DNA of 64,000 nt, taken from NCBI GenBank assembly GCA_030653385.1, contig JAURZM010000026.1, positions 173,429-237,428 on the forward strand. The letters are read 5' to 3'. The notes under the pieces were generated by a model, which did not search any database, was not told where the DNA came from, and saw only the letters and a program-made list of their open reading frames with translations. Position 1 is the first letter of the stretch. Every line of letters starts with the position of its first letter. The DNA comes from Rubrivivax sp. (GTDB lineage: Bacteria > Pseudomonadota > Gammaproteobacteria > Burkholderiales > Burkholderiaceae_C). The position numbers and the translations under genes are program-made. Positions 16,920 through 27,731 of the stretch are shown here, in pieces.

Positions 16920-18713
16920 ATGGATATGTCTGCCGCGGAAGTCAAGCGTGCCGCCGTCGTCGACGGCAAGGTGCAGCCTTCTTCTCCCCCCGCTCAAGCC
17001 GCCGAACCCAATGGGTCGGAAATCCTGGTTCGCTGCCTTCAGGCCGAGCAGGTGAAGTTCCTCTGGGGCTACCCCGGCGGGGCTGTGCTCTACATCTACG
17101 ACGCGCTGTACAAGCAGGACACGATCGAACACGTGCTGGTGCGCCACGAACAGGCCGCCATTCACGCTGCCGACGGGTATGCCCGCGCCACGGGCGAGGT
17201 CGGGGTGGCCTTGGTCACCTCGGGTCCTGGCGTCACGAATGCCGTCACGGGCATCGCCACCGCGTACATGGACTCGATCCCGATGGTCATCATCACGGGT
17301 CAGGTGCCGACACCCGCCATCGGCCTGGACGCCTTTCAGGAATGTGACACCGTGGGCATCACACGCCCCATCGTCAAGCACAACTTCCTGGTCAAGGACG
17401 TGCGCGACTTGGCGATGACCCTGAAGAAGGCTTTCCACATCGCCCGCACGGGCCGCCCCGGGCCAGTGGTGGTGGACATCCCCAAGGACGTGTCGCTCAA
17501 GACTTGCAGCTTCCACTACCCCGAGTCGGTGGAAATGCGGTCCTACAACCCGGTGAAAAAGGGTCACGGCGGGCAGATCCGCAAGGCCGTGCAGTTGCTG
17601 CTGCAGGCCAAGCGGCCCTACATCTACACCGGTGGCGGCGTGATCCTGGGCAATGCGTCGGCAGAACTGCGCCAGCTTGCCGACCTGCTGGGTTTTCCTT
17701 GCACCAACACGCTGATGGGCCTGGGTGCCATCGCCCACAGCGACCCCAAGTTCCTGGGCATGCTGGGCATGCATGGCACTTATGAAGCCAACATGACGAT
17801 GCAGAACTGCGACGTCCTGCTGGCCGTGGGCGCGCGCTTCGACGACCGCGTGATCGGCAACCCGCGCCACTTCGCGTCGGTTGAACGCAAGATCATCCAC
17901 GTCGACATCGACCCTTCTTCCATTTCCAAGCGCGTGAAGGTCGACATCCCGATCGTGGGCGATGTCAAGGAAGTGCTGATCGAGCTGATCGCGCAGATCA
18001 AGGACGCCCAGTCGCGCCCCGACACGGCGGCGCTGAGCAGCTGGTGGAGCCAGATCAACGACTGGCGCAAGCGCGAATGCCTGGCCTACAAGGACAGCGA
18101 CAGCGTCATCAAGCCGCAGATGGTGGTCGACAAGCTGTGGCAGCTGACCAAGGACCGCGACGCCTACATCACGTCCGACGTCGGCCAGCACCAGATGTGG
18201 GCGGCGCAGTACTACCGCTTCGAAGAGCCGCGGCGCTGGATCAACAGCGGCGGCCTGGGCACCATGGGCGTGGGCCTGCCTTATGCCATGGGCATCAAGC
18301 TAGCGAAACCTGATTCGGATGTGTTCTGCATCACGGGTGAAGGTTCGATCCAGATGTGCATACAGGAGCTGTCCACCTGCCAGCAATACAAGACGCCGGT
18401 CAAGATCATTTCCTTGAACAACCGCTACCTGGGCATGGTGCGGCAATGGCAGCAGTTGGACTACGGCAGCCGCTATTCACACAGCTACATGGACGCGCTG
18501 CCCGACTTCGTCAAGCTGGCCGAGGCCTACGGCCACGTCGGGCTGCTGGTCGAAAAACCCTCCGACGTGGAAGGTGCCTTGAAGGAAGCCATCCGCCTGA
18601 AGGACCGCACGGTGTTCCTGGACATCCGCACCGACCCCACCGAAAACGTGTGGCCGATGGTGAAGGCTGGCCAGGGCATCACCGAGATGCTGCTCGGCTC
18701 CGAAGACCTGTGA
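16920..18713 (+). CDS. ilvB: Acetolactate synthase, large (catalytic) subunit
   Basis: A 597-residue thiamine-diphosphate enzyme that condenses pyruvate with pyruvate or 2-oxobutyrate, the first step of valine, leucine and isoleucine synthesis. Motifs: GYPGGAVLYIYDAL, the catalytic Glu in VRHEQAAIHAADGYARATG, the FAD-binding middle domain, and the TPP motif GEGSIQMCIQELSTCQQYKTPVKIISLNN. The N-terminus has a short Ala/Pro extension before the domain. The ATG at 16920 has AGAGG 7 nt upstream; another ATG at 16884 would add 12 residues. ilvH and ilvC follow on the same strand. Confidence 0.95.
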   Translation: MDMSAAEVKRAAVVDGKVQPSSPPAQAAEPNGSEILVRCLQAEQVKFLWGYPGGAVLYIYDALYKQDTIEHVLVRHEQAAIHAADGYARATGEVGVALVTSGPGVTNAVTGIATAYMDSIPMVIITGQVPTPAIGLDAFQECDTVGITRPIVKHNFLVKDVRDLAMTLKKAFHIARTGRPGPVVVDIPKDVSLKTCSFHYPESVEMRSYNPVKKGHGGQIRKAVQLLLQAKRPYIYTGGGVILGNASAELRQLADLLGFPCTNTLMGLGAIAHSDPKFLGMLGMHGTYEANMTMQNCDVLLAVGARFDDRVIGNPRHFASVERKIIHVDIDPSSISKRVKVDIPIVGDVKEVLIELIAQIKDAQSRPDTAALSSWWSQINDWRKRECLAYKDSDSVIKPQMVVDKLWQLTKDRDAYITSDVGQHQMWAAQYYRFEEPRRWINSGGLGTMGVGLPYAMGIKLAKPDSDVFCITGEGSIQMCIQELSTCQQYKTPVKIISLNNRYLGMVRQWQQLDYGSRYSHSYMDALPDFVKLAEAYGHVGLLVEKPSDVEGALKEAIRLKDRTVFLDIRTDPTENVWPMVKAGQGITEMLLGSEDL

Positions 18714-18733
18714 GCGTCTGACCATCCTTCCTT

Positions 18734-18766
18734 AACCCATGGCCGCGTGGCCAAGGGCCCAGGGTT
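18734..18766 (+). ncRNA. Structured ilvB-ilvH intergenic RNA (candidate ilvH motif)
   Basis: The 97-nt gap before ilvH can fold: AACCC (18734-18738) pairs with GGGTT (18762-18766) around an inner GGCC-GCGT-GGCC hairpin (18741-18752), and AGGG (18761-18764) could instead pair with CCCT near 18770. An ilvH RNA motif has been described upstream of ilvH in betaproteobacteria; I cannot confirm that this is it without a covariance search. Confidence 0.35.
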
Positions 18767-18810
18767 ACCGCCCTGATGCCTGAAGAGCGCGCCGGCCCTG
18801 CGAGAAACCC

Positions 18811-20368
<1,558 letters not shown>

Positions 20369-20408
20369 TGGCGTTGCGCTGTTGTCGCGGCGCGCTATGC
20401 TCGCGCCG

Positions 20409-21242
20409 ATGACAGAAGACCCCAAGTTCGGCGAAGACGACGGCACTGCGGGCGCCGCCGTTCAGCCGCGCCGTCGGCGCGGCATCTACGTGCTGCCCAA
20501 TGCCATCACGCTGGCGGCGCTCTTTTCGGGCTTCTACGGCATCGTGATGGCCATGAACGGCCGCTTCGAGCTGGCCTGCATCGCCATCCTGGCTGCCGCC
20601 GTGCTGGACAGCCTGGACGGCCGGGTGGCGCGCATGACCAACTCTCAAAGTGCCTTCGGCGAGCAGATGGACAGCCTGTGCGACATGGTCAGCTTCGGTG
20701 CTGCACCGGCGCTCATCGTCTACATCTGGGGCCTCAAGGACATGGGCAAGTTGGGCTGGATCCCGGCCTTTGTCTACATTGCCGGTGCCGCGTTGCGCCT
20801 GGCACGCTTCAACGTCAACATCGGTGTTGTCGACAAGCGTTTTTTCCAGGGCATGCCCAGCCCGGCGGCAGCAGCGATGGTGATGGGGCTGATCTGGGTC
20901 ATGGACGACGCGGGCATGCGGGGCGCCACGAAGATCGACTGGCTGGCCTGGACGGCTTTTGGCGTGACGCTGTTTGCAGGTCTGTCGATGGTGACCAACG
21001 CGCCTTTCTACAGCTTCAAGGTGGTCGGTGGCCGCAAGACCGTGCCCTTTGTGGTGCTCGTGGTCATTGCACTGGGCATCGCACTGATTGCGCTGGACCC
21101 GCCGCGGGTGCTGTTTGGCATCTTTTGCCTCTACGGACTGTCGGGTTATGCGGTGTATGCCTGGCGCAAGTTCAAGGGTCAGCCGGTCAGCGTGATTGCC
21201 GTGTCGACCGACGAGCCCGACGAAAAAGGCTTGCACCCGTGA
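20409..21242 (+). CDS. pssA: CDP-diacylglycerol-serine O-phosphatidyltransferase
   Basis: A 277-residue inner-membrane enzyme making phosphatidylserine from CDP-diacylglycerol and serine, on the way to phosphatidylethanolamine. The CDP-alcohol phosphotransferase motif is complete: [18 protein letters not shown], then EQMDSLCD, supplying the four metal-binding Asp. About seven hydrophobic segments follow the start [26 protein letters not shown] 20409 was chosen, but ATG 20397 and TTG 20382 are in frame and no good ribosome site decides. Its position between ilvC and leuA is a conserved arrangement in Burkholderiales. Confidence 0.93.
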   Translation: MTEDPKFGEDDGTAGAAVQPRRRRGIYVLPNAITLAALFSGFYGIVMAMNGRFELACIAILAAAVLDSLDGRVARMTNSQSAFGEQMDSLCDMVSFGAAPALIVYIWGLKDMGKLGWIPAFVYIAGAALRLARFNVNIGVVDKRFFQGMPSPAAAAMVMGLIWVMDDAGMRGATKIDWLAWTAFGVTLFAGLSMVTNAPFYSFKVVGGRKTVPFVVLVVIALGIALIALDPPRVLFGIFCLYGLSGYAVYAWRKFKGQPVSVIAVSTDEPDEKGLHP

Positions 21243-21271
21243 AGCTGCAAGCGCCGTGCTATATTGACCGA

Positions 21272-21331
21272 ATGACGTTCATCAGCCGCGCCCTGGCGCT
21301 AGAGCTAGCCCTGCCACTGCGGGTGCGCTGA
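21272..21331 (+). CDS. Leucine leader peptide controlling leuA
   Basis: A 19-codon ORF encoding [19 protein letters not shown]. Five of the 19 residues are Leu, clustered at positions 8-16, and two use CTA, a rare codon in this high-GC genome. It ends 29 nt before a strong hairpin with a T-rich tail and lies 113 nt before leuA. This is the classic plan of attenuation by amino-acid starvation: ribosome stalling at Leu codons would prevent the terminator. It is too short for standard gene calls. No clear ribosome site is visible, only a purine-poor stretch. Confidence 0.7.
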   Translation: MTFISRALALELALPLRVR

Positions 21332-21360
21332 TCCTTTTCGTCCAAGACTTATCCCCGATC

Positions 21361-21402
21361 AACGGCCCGCCAGCGCACAGCAGCGGGCCGTTGTTCCTTT
21401 CT
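21361..21402 (+). terminator. leuA attenuator terminator
   Basis: A perfect 10-bp stem, AACGGCCCGC (21361-21370) with GCGGGCCGTT (21383-21392), encloses a 12-nt loop and is followed by GTTCCTTTCT. It stands between the leader peptide and leuA, as expected for an attenuator. Confidence 0.8.
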
Positions 21403-21444
21403 GCGCTGCGTGCGACCCACCCCAGCACCACCGAAAGCACGACC

Positions 21445-22986
21445 ATGACGGACAAACTCATCATTTTCGACACCACCCTGCGTGACGGCGAACAGTCGCC
21501 CGGCGCTTCGATGACGCGCGACGAAAAACTGCGCATCGCGCGCCAGCTCGAGCGACTGCGGGTGGACGTGATCGAAGCCGGTTTTGCGGCGTCGAGCAAT
21601 GGCGACTTCGAGGCGGTGAAGGCCATCGCCGCGGCCATCAAGGACTCGACGGTGTGCTCGCTGGCACGTGCCAATGACCGCGACATCTCGCGGGCCGGTG
21701 AAGCGCTGCGGGGCGCCGCCAGCGCGCGCATCCACACCTTCATCGCCACCAGCGAACTGCACATGGAGAAGAAGTTGCGCATGACACGCGACCAGGTCTT
21801 CGAGCAGGCGAAGCTGGCGGTGCGTTTTGCGCGCAACCTGTGCAGCGACATTGAGTTCTCGCCGGAAGACGGCTACCGCAGCGACCCCGACTTCCTGTGC
21901 CGCGTGCTCGAAGCCGTGATTGCGGAAGGCGCGACCACCATCAACATCCCGGACACCGTGGGCTATGCCATCCCCGAGCTGTACGGCCAGTTCATCCTGG
22001 ACCTGCGCAACCGCATTCCCAACGCCGACAAGGCGGTGTGGAGCGTGCACTGCCACAACGACCTGGGCATGGCGGTGGCAAACTCTTTGGCCGGTGTGAA
22101 GATCGGCGGCGCGCGGCAGGTGGAATGCACCATCAACGGCCTGGGCGAACGGGCCGGCAATTGCAGCCTGGAGGAAGTCGTGATGGCCGTGCGCACCCGA
22201 CGCGACTACTTCGGCCTGGACCTGGGCATCGACACGACGCAGATCGTGCCGGCTTCGCGCATGGTCAGCCAGACCACCGGTTTTGTGGTGCAGCCCAACA
22301 AGGCGGTTGTCGGCGCAAATGCGTTTGCCCACGCCAGTGGCATCCACCAGGACGGTGTGCTGAAGGCGCGTGATACCTACGAAATCATGCGCGCCGAAGA
22401 CGTGGGTTGGGCGGCCAACAAAATCGTGCTGGGCAAGCTGAGCGGCCGCAATGCCTTCAAGCAGCGCCTGCAGGACCTGGGCATCCAGATGGAGTCCGAG
22501 GCCGAGGTGAACGCGGCCTTCGCGCGCTTCAAGGACCTGGCCGACCGCAAGAGCGAGATCTTCGATGAGGACATCATCGCGCTGGTCAGCGACGAAAGCG
22601 TGACCGCCGAGTCCGAACACTACCGCCTGCTGGCACTGACCCAGCATTCGGCCATGGGCGACAGGCCGCATGCTTCAGTGGCGTTTTCGGCCGGTGCAGT
22701 GGAGTACCACGCCGACAGCGACGGCAACGGCCCGGTCGACGCCAGCTTGAAGGCCATTGAATCCAAGGTGAAGAGTGGGGCCGAAATGATGCTCTATTCG
22801 GTGAATGCCATCACCTCGGGCAGCACAGAATCTCAGGGCGAGGTCACCGTGAGACTGCAACACGGGGGCCGCGTGGTGAACGGGGTCGGTGCAGACCCGG
22901 ACATCGTGGTGGCCTCGGCCAAAGCTTACCTATCGGCACTGAACAAGCTGCACAGCAACGCCGACCGCGTTGCGGCGCAGGGCTGA
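21445..22986 (+). CDS. leuA: 2-Isopropylmalate synthase
   Basis: A 513-residue enzyme for the first committed step to leucine: acetyl-CoA plus 2-oxoisovalerate to 2-isopropylmalate. The N-terminal TIM barrel carries [17 protein letters not shown] (substrate and metal site) and [17 protein letters not shown] (metal His). The linker has [17 protein letters not shown]. The C-terminal LeuA regulatory domain (about residues 390-513), ending in [20 protein letters not shown], gives leucine feedback. ATG 21445 is the family start. Expression is probably controlled by the leader peptide and attenuator just upstream. Confidence 0.96.
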   Translation: MTDKLIIFDTTLRDGEQSPGASMTRDEKLRIARQLERLRVDVIEAGFAASSNGDFEAVKAIAAAIKDSTVCSLARANDRDISRAGEALRGAASARIHTFIATSELHMEKKLRMTRDQVFEQAKLAVRFARNLCSDIEFSPEDGYRSDPDFLCRVLEAVIAEGATTINIPDTVGYAIPELYGQFILDLRNRIPNADKAVWSVHCHNDLGMAVANSLAGVKIGGARQVECTINGLGERAGNCSLEEVVMAVRTRRDYFGLDLGIDTTQIVPASRMVSQTTGFVVQPNKAVVGANAFAHASGIHQDGVLKARDTYEIMRAEDVGWAANKIVLGKLSGRNAFKQRLQDLGIQMESEAEVNAAFARFKDLADRKSEIFDEDIIALVSDESVTAESEHYRLLALTQHSAMGDRPHASVAFSAGAVEYHADSDGNGPVDASLKAIESKVKSGAEMMLYSVNAITSGSTESQGEVTVRLQHGGRVVNGVGADPDIVVASAKAYLSALNKLHSNADRVAAQG

Positions 22987-22998
22987 GGCGGGACGTGA

Positions 22999-23014
22999 AG
23001 GCCCGGAAGGGCCT
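22999..23014 (+). repeat. Hairpin after leuA
   Basis: AGGCCC-GGAA-GGGCCT forms a 6-bp stem with a GNRA loop 13 nt past the leuA stop. No T-tract follows, so it may help Rho-dependent release or protect the mRNA end. Confidence 0.4.
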
Positions 23015-23186
23015 GAACGCCAGCCGAAGGTCGGAGCGCGATTTCACGCGTTCGGGCTGAGGCAGGTGGCAAGGCCCGCAAGGGATCCGACACCCACCGC
23101 AGCCCATTCACTCGGCCAATCAGGGCGGCAGCGTATCCGGGTTACCACGTAGCTTAGGGTCTGCTTGAGAAACAGGACGCAAGCAT

Positions 23187-23216
23187 TTGATATTGCGAAG
23201 GTTTTTCGAGTACCCT
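23187..23216 (+). promoter_or_regulatory. Possible sigma-70 promoter for the PBP7-type peptidase gene
   Basis: TTGATA (23187-23192) and TACCCT (23211-23216) are separated by 18 bp in a locally AT-rich stretch, 19 nt before the proposed start of the peptidase gene. The rest of the 248-nt leuA-peptidase gap shows only one hairpin. Confidence 0.38.
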
Positions 23217-23234
23217 ACACTTTTGCACGGGTCG

Positions 23235-24404
23235 ATGCCGGGGAACACAGTGCCTAACTTGAAGTGGTCTACCTTGCCCAGGATGCTGGTGCTGTGTTGT
23301 GCAGTTGCCTTCACCGTGCTGCCCCTGACCCAAGCCCAGGCGGCAAGCAAGGCCAAAGCCGCCAAAGTCGCGGCCAAGGCCACGTCCAAGGGCACGGTGG
23401 CCAAGGGCACGAGCGCCCGCAAAGCCAAAGTTGTGTCTTCGCGGGCGAGCAAAGTGCGTTCACGGCATGTCGTTCGCCGCGCGCCAGCGCGCCCTTCTTT
23501 CGGGCAGGTCTACGGTCTGCGGTCCACCGCCGACGAACTGGATCTGCAATCCAGCGTCGCGCTGGTGGTCGACCAGGACACCGACCAGGTGGTTTTCAGC
23601 AAGAACCCGAATGCCGTGCTGCCCATCGCGTCCATCACCAAATTGATGACGGCGCTGGTGGTCACCGAAGCCGGGCTGCCGCTGGACGAGATGCTGACGG
23701 TGACCGCACAAGATGCCGCCGTTCGCGCCGGCAGCAGGCGGCAACTGCTGGCGGGTGCAAGCCTGAGCCGTGGTGAGATGTTGCACTTGGCCTTGATGGC
23801 GTCCGAGAACCGCGCCGCGTATCTGCTGGGTCGCACCTACCCCGGGGGCATGTCGAGGTTTGTCGAAGCCATGAATGCCAAGGCCCGCGCCCTGGGCATG
23901 CACGACACCCGATACGTCGAACCCACGGGCTTGTCGAGCGACAACCAGTCCAGCGCGCATGACCTGGCCCTGTTGGTGCGCGCGGCTTCCTTGCACCCCA
24001 TCCTGGGCGAGTTGTCGACCAGCCACGACACCGTCGTGCCCGTGGGCAAGCGTCAGGTGCAGTTCCTCAACACCAACGGTCTTGTGCGCAACCAGGAATG
24101 GGACATCGGCCTGCAGAAAACCGGCTACATCTCTGCCGCTGGTCGCTGCCTGGTGATGCAGACCGAACTGGCTGGCCGCAAATTCATCATGGTGCTGCTC
24201 GACTCGGCCGGGAAGTACTCGCGCATCGGGGACGCCGAGCGCCTGCGCAAGTGGGTGTCGGAGACCACGGCTCTGCTGCCTGGCCTGCCGCGTGTGCCGT
24301 CGGTGAACGCCGCGCCCAGGGAACTGGGCGCACTGAAGCCGGCAGTCATGCCCTCGCTGCCTGCCATGCCGGCCCTGCAGACCCTGGCTGTTCAGCCCCT
24401 GTAG
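23235..24404 (+). CDS. pbpG: Serine D-alanyl-D-alanine peptidase of the PBP7 type
   Basis: A 389-residue S11-family penicillin-binding protein acting on peptidoglycan cross-links in the periplasm. A signal peptide (MLVLCCAVAFTVLPLTQAQAA) precedes a very basic Lys/Ala/Arg stretch (residues 40-80). The catalytic motifs are all present: SITK (S-x-x-K) in IASITKLMTALV, SEN (S-x-N) in LMASENRAA, and KTG in IGLQKTGYIS. The start is uncertain: ATG 23235 or ATG 23283; the longer form gives a better n-region. Its stop overlaps the end of the convergent iclR-type gene by 13 nt. Confidence 0.9.
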   Translation: MPGNTVPNLKWSTLPRMLVLCCAVAFTVLPLTQAQAASKAKAAKVAAKATSKGTVAKGTSARKAKVVSSRASKVRSRHVVRRAPARPSFGQVYGLRSTADELDLQSSVALVVDQDTDQVVFSKNPNAVLPIASITKLMTALVVTEAGLPLDEMLTVTAQDAAVRAGSRRQLLAGASLSRGEMLHLALMASENRAAYLLGRTYPGGMSRFVEAMNAKARALGMHDTRYVEPTGLSSDNQSSAHDLALLVRAASLHPILGELSTSHDTVVPVGKRQVQFLNTNGLVRNQEWDIGLQKTGYISAAGRCLVMQTELAGRKFIMVLLDSAGKYSRIGDAERLRKWVSETTALLPGLPRVPSVNAAPRELGALKPAVMPSLPAMPALQTLAVQPL

Positions 24405-25159
24405 CCCAGGGCGCTCGAGATCTGGCTGGCGGTTGTTCGCACCCGTTCCAGCCAGCTTTCTTCCAGCCGGTCGGCGGGCGCAGAGATCGACAGCCCAGCC
24501 AGCAGCTTGCCCTGGTCGTCGAAGATGCCAGCTGCCATGCAGCGCACACCCAGCTCCAGTTCTTCGTCATCCCGCGCCACGCCGCTGCTGCGCACGTTGG
24601 ACAATTCGCGCTCCAGGCGGTGCACGTCGGTGATGCTGTTGCGCGTGTGGCCGGTCAGGCCCGTGCGCGCCGCATAGCTGCGCACACGCGCCGGCTCGTC
24701 ATGGGCCAGGAACAGCTTGCCGACCGACGTCAGGTGCAAGGGCGCTCGACCGCCCACGGTGCGCACCACCTGCATGCCCGAGCGTTCGCTGTAGCTGCGT
24801 TCGACATAGATGATCTCGTCGCCCTGGCGCATCGACAGGTTCACCGCCTGGTGCGTGAGCTTGTGCAGTTCCCGCATCGGCCCCAGCGCGGCTTCGCGCA
24901 CGTCGATGCGGTCCTTCACCAGGTTGCCCAGTTCCAGCAGGCGCATGCCCAGCCGGTAGCTGCCGGCCTGCGGCCGGTCGACAAAGCGGCCCAGCGTGAG
25001 GTCGTTCAGGATGCGGTGCGCGGTGGACGGGTGCAGGCCGGTGCGCTCGGCAATCTCCTTGAGCGAGACGGGCTCGGCCTGCGACGCCAGCATGTCCAGC
25101 AGCGCAAAGGTACGCTCCAGGACCTGGATGGTGGGTGAGGGCTTGTCCTTGGGGTTCAT
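24392..25159 (-). CDS. IclR-family transcriptional regulator
   Basis: A 255-residue regulator. The N-terminal winged helix-turn-helix covers about residues 10-70 (QVLERTFALLDMLASQAEPVSLKEIAERTGLHPSTAHRIL). The C-terminal effector domain includes LHLTSVGKLFLAHDEPARVRSY and a ligand-pocket region SGVARDDEELELGVRCMAAGIFDDQGKLLAGLSIS, with the conserved Cys. Effector and targets are unknown. It is divergent from the TIGR03790 gene, with 36 nt between starts, so it may control that gene or itself. Confidence 0.92.
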   Translation of the reverse strand: MNPKDKPSPTIQVLERTFALLDMLASQAEPVSLKEIAERTGLHPSTAHRILNDLTLGRFVDRPQAGSYRLGMRLLELGNLVKDRIDVREAALGPMRELHKLTHQAVNLSMRQGDEIIYVERSYSERSGMQVVRTVGGRAPLHLTSVGKLFLAHDEPARVRSYAARTGLTGHTRNSITDVHRLERELSNVRSSGVARDDEELELGVRCMAAGIFDDQGKLLAGLSISAPADRLEESWLERVRTTASQISSALGYRG

Positions 25160-25195
25160 GGTGCGATGCGCGATGCGAGCTTAATGCAATTTTGC

Positions 25196-26434
25196 ATGGC
25201 GGAACGGCTGTCTGCATGCTGGTATGGCGACGGGTGTCGCCGTTGGCCGTGGCTGGCTGCCGCGGCGCTGATGCTTTTGGCGGGGCAGAACCGCGCCCAA
25301 GCGCAAGTGCCCGACGGCCCTGCGGTTTCTGCACACCCGCAAGCCCAGCTTGGCCCGGCTTCCAGCGCCGCTGCACAGCCGGCTCAAGCCACGCCGCGCC
25401 CCCGTGCCTGGGTCAGCGTGCCCCGGCTGCGCTCGCGTCTGCAGGCGCGCGACCTGGGCTTGGTCATCAACAGCGCCGACCCCTACTCGGTGGCGGTGGG
25501 CGAACACTATCTGCGCGCCCGGGGCCTGCAGCCATGGCAGGTGCTGCGGGTCCGGTTGCCGGTGGTGCCGGTGCTGTCGCCAGACGACTTCGAGGCCTTG
25601 CGGCAGAGCATCGAGCGCCACTTCGGGCCGCAAACACAGGCCCTGGCACTGGCCTGGGCGGCGCCGTATGCCGTGGCCTGCAATGCCATCACCGGCGCGC
25701 TGGCCCTGGGCTTCGATGCCAGCTTGTGCAGCAACGGCTGCGCGCCATCGCGCGGCTCGGGTTACTTCAATTCAGCCACCACGCGGCCTTTCACCACGCC
25801 GGGCTGGCGGCCGTCGATGTTGCTGGCCGCGCCAACGGTGGCGCAGGCCGTGGCCCTGATCGACCGAGGCGTGGCTTCCGACGGCTCGCTGTTCCAGTCC
25901 GATCGTGAGCCGGTCAGTGCGCTGATGCTGGTCACCGACGACCGTGCGCGCGCCGTGCGCATGGCGCTGTACCCACCGACTGGGCTGCCACCCGCGCTGG
26001 GCGTGGACTTGTGGGTGGAAAACGCCGCTGCCCTGCAGTCCAAGCGCCGTGTGCTGACTGTCACCACGGGCAGCGACAAGCTCGAACTGCAGCCCGCGCC
26101 CGACTGGGTGCCCGGTGCCCTGGCCGACCACTTGACCTCTTTTGGCGGCGACCTGCAAGGGCAGCACGGCCAGGCCACCGCGCTGGACTGGATCGCCTCG
26201 GGCGCCACGGCCAGCCACGGTGCCGTCAGCGAGCCTTGCAACCACCCGCAGAAGTTTCCGCACCCGCAGGTGCTGTTGCTGCACTACCTGCAAGGTGCGA
26301 CAGCCATCGAGGCCTACTGGAAAAGTGTGGCCTGGCCGCAGCAGAGCCTGTTCATCGGCGAACCGCTGGCGGCGCCGTTTTCGCCGCCGCGCAGCGTCGC
26401 GCCGGCCGCAAGTGCACCCGCCGCGGCGCCTTGA
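25196..26434 (+). CDS. TIGR03790-family secreted protein
   Basis: A 412-residue exported protein with a signal peptide (WPWLAAAALMLLAGQNRAQAQ), then a Pro/Ala/Gln-rich linker to about residue 75. The globular part matches the TIGR03790 family: DLGLVINSADPYSVAVGEHYLRARGL near the start, FGPQTQALALAWAAPYAVACNAITGALALGFD, and the strongly conserved end SGATASHGAVSEPCNHPQKFPHP followed by YLQGATAIEAYWKSVAWPQQSLFIGEPLAAPF. Function is unknown. ATG 25196 is chosen for its signal peptide; ATG 25166 is also in frame. It is convergent with hpnE, 15 nt away. Confidence 0.8.
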   Translation: MAERLSACWYGDGCRRWPWLAAAALMLLAGQNRAQAQVPDGPAVSAHPQAQLGPASSAAAQPAQATPRPRAWVSVPRLRSRLQARDLGLVINSADPYSVAVGEHYLRARGLQPWQVLRVRLPVVPVLSPDDFEALRQSIERHFGPQTQALALAWAAPYAVACNAITGALALGFDASLCSNGCAPSRGSGYFNSATTRPFTTPGWRPSMLLAAPTVAQAVALIDRGVASDGSLFQSDREPVSALMLVTDDRARAVRMALYPPTGLPPALGVDLWVENAAALQSKRRVLTVTTGSDKLELQPAPDWVPGALADHLTSFGGDLQGQHGQATALDWIASGATASHGAVSEPCNHPQKFPHPQVLLLHYLQGATAIEAYWKSVAWPQQSLFIGEPLAAPFSPPRSVAPAASAPAAAP

Positions 26435-26449
26435 TCGTTCAAGCGTCCT

Positions 26450-27724
26450 TCAGGCGTCGGCCGTGAGTGCAGCCAGCGCGGCCTCTGCGCTGCGCACAGC
26501 GCCTTCCAGCGTGGCCGGGTAGGGCCCTTCGACGTGGTCACCCGCAGCCACCAGCCGACGCGCCACCCACGCCGCCGGGCGCTGCAACTGCGGTGTGCAG
26601 CGGAAGGTGGCCCGTTTTTCCGCCAGCACGCGCAGCACGCTGGGTGGCCGGGGCCAGGCCGCCGGGCCCAGGGCCGACACGGCTTGTCGCAGCACAGCCT
26701 GGCCCGTCGCATCCAGCCCCTGTTCAACCCAGTGCCGGGCACCGCTGACCACAAAGGCAAACACATCGCGGGGGCCACCCAAGGCGCCCAGGTCGAAGGC
26801 AAACTGCGCCGGCGCGTCGCTGCTTTCCAGCAGCGCTGTCATCGGGCAGGGCAAGCGGCCACCTTCGGCATGCAGGTAGACGGTGACGATAGGCTCGTAG
26901 CCAACCCCTTCGGCCGTCTGCGCCCACGCCGCGGCATGGGGCCGCACCAGCCGCGCGGCTTCGCCGGCGCTGCAGGCCAGCACGACGGCATCGAAGGCCT
27001 GCCCGTCGAGCTGCCACCCCGAGTCGCTGGACATCAGGCTGGACACACGCGAACGCAGGACCAGCGTGGCGCCATGCGCCTGCAGCCACTGCGCCGCTGG
27101 CTCGGGCAGCAGCCGGTCCAGGCTGGCACGCGGCAGCAGCAGGTCGGCCGAGCCACGGCCGCTGAACAGCGCGTCGCGCAGCACACGCAGAAAAACTCTC
27201 GCGCTGGCCTGGGGTGCCGGTGTGTTCAGTGCTGCGACACACAGCGGGTCGATCAGCAACTGCCGGACGGCCCCCGGCAGGTGGCCGCACAGCCGCTGCA
27301 CGGTCCATTCAGCCGGACACGTGAAGCCGCGCAGCGCCCAGCCGGCAGCAGCTTGCATCAGCGCCAGCCGGTCGCGCCACGTCCAGCCCACACACCCGGC
27401 CACCGCCGCGCCAAAACCCAGCCAGGCCGGCGCGGCAGGCATGCGCAAGCCGCGGCCATCGGGGTAACGCAGTTCCAGCGGCTGGCGGTGCAGCAGCGCG
27501 CCGGCGTCAGCGCCCACGGTGGCCATCAGCGCCAGCGTGCGGGTGTAGGCGCCGATCAGGATGTGCTGACCGTTGTCCAGCGCCAGGCCGTCGACATCGA
27601 CACCGCGGGCGCGGCCACCCCATTGCGCGGCCATCTCGAACAGCGTCACCCGGTGGCCGGCTTCAGTGGCACGCACGGCGGTGGCCAGCCCGGCCCAACC
27701 GCCACCGACGACCGCCAGCCTCAC
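26450..27724 (-). CDS. hpnE: Hydroxysqualene dehydroxylase / squalene-associated FAD enzyme
   Basis: A 424-residue flavoprotein that reduces hydroxysqualene to squalene. The N-terminal FAD fold is RLAVVGGGWAGLATAVRATEAGHRVTLFEM with GGRARG just after, then DNGQHILIGAYTRTL. The C-terminal end PYPATLEGAVRSAEAAL is the usual desaturase tail. It is the third gene of hpnC-hpnD-hpnE, 7 nt downstream of hpnD, so squalene is made from farnesyl diphosphate by the three-step bacterial route. No squalene-hopene cyclase gene is in the window. Confidence 0.92.
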   Translation of the reverse strand: MRLAVVGGGWAGLATAVRATEAGHRVTLFEMAAQWGGRARGVDVDGLALDNGQHILIGAYTRTLALMATVGADAGALLHRQPLELRYPDGRGLRMPAAPAWLGFGAAVAGCVGWTWRDRLALMQAAAGWALRGFTCPAEWTVQRLCGHLPGAVRQLLIDPLCVAALNTPAPQASARVFLRVLRDALFSGRGSADLLLPRASLDRLLPEPAAQWLQAHGATLVLRSRVSSLMSSDSGWQLDGQAFDAVVLACSAGEAARLVRPHAAAWAQTAEGVGYEPIVTVYLHAEGGRLPCPMTALLESSDAPAQFAFDLGALGGPRDVFAFVVSGARHWVEQGLDATGQAVLRQAVSALGPAAWPRPPSVLRVLAEKRATFRCTPQLQRPAAWVARRLVAAGDHVEGPYPATLEGAVRSAEAALAALTADA

Positions 27725-27731
27725 TGCGTGC

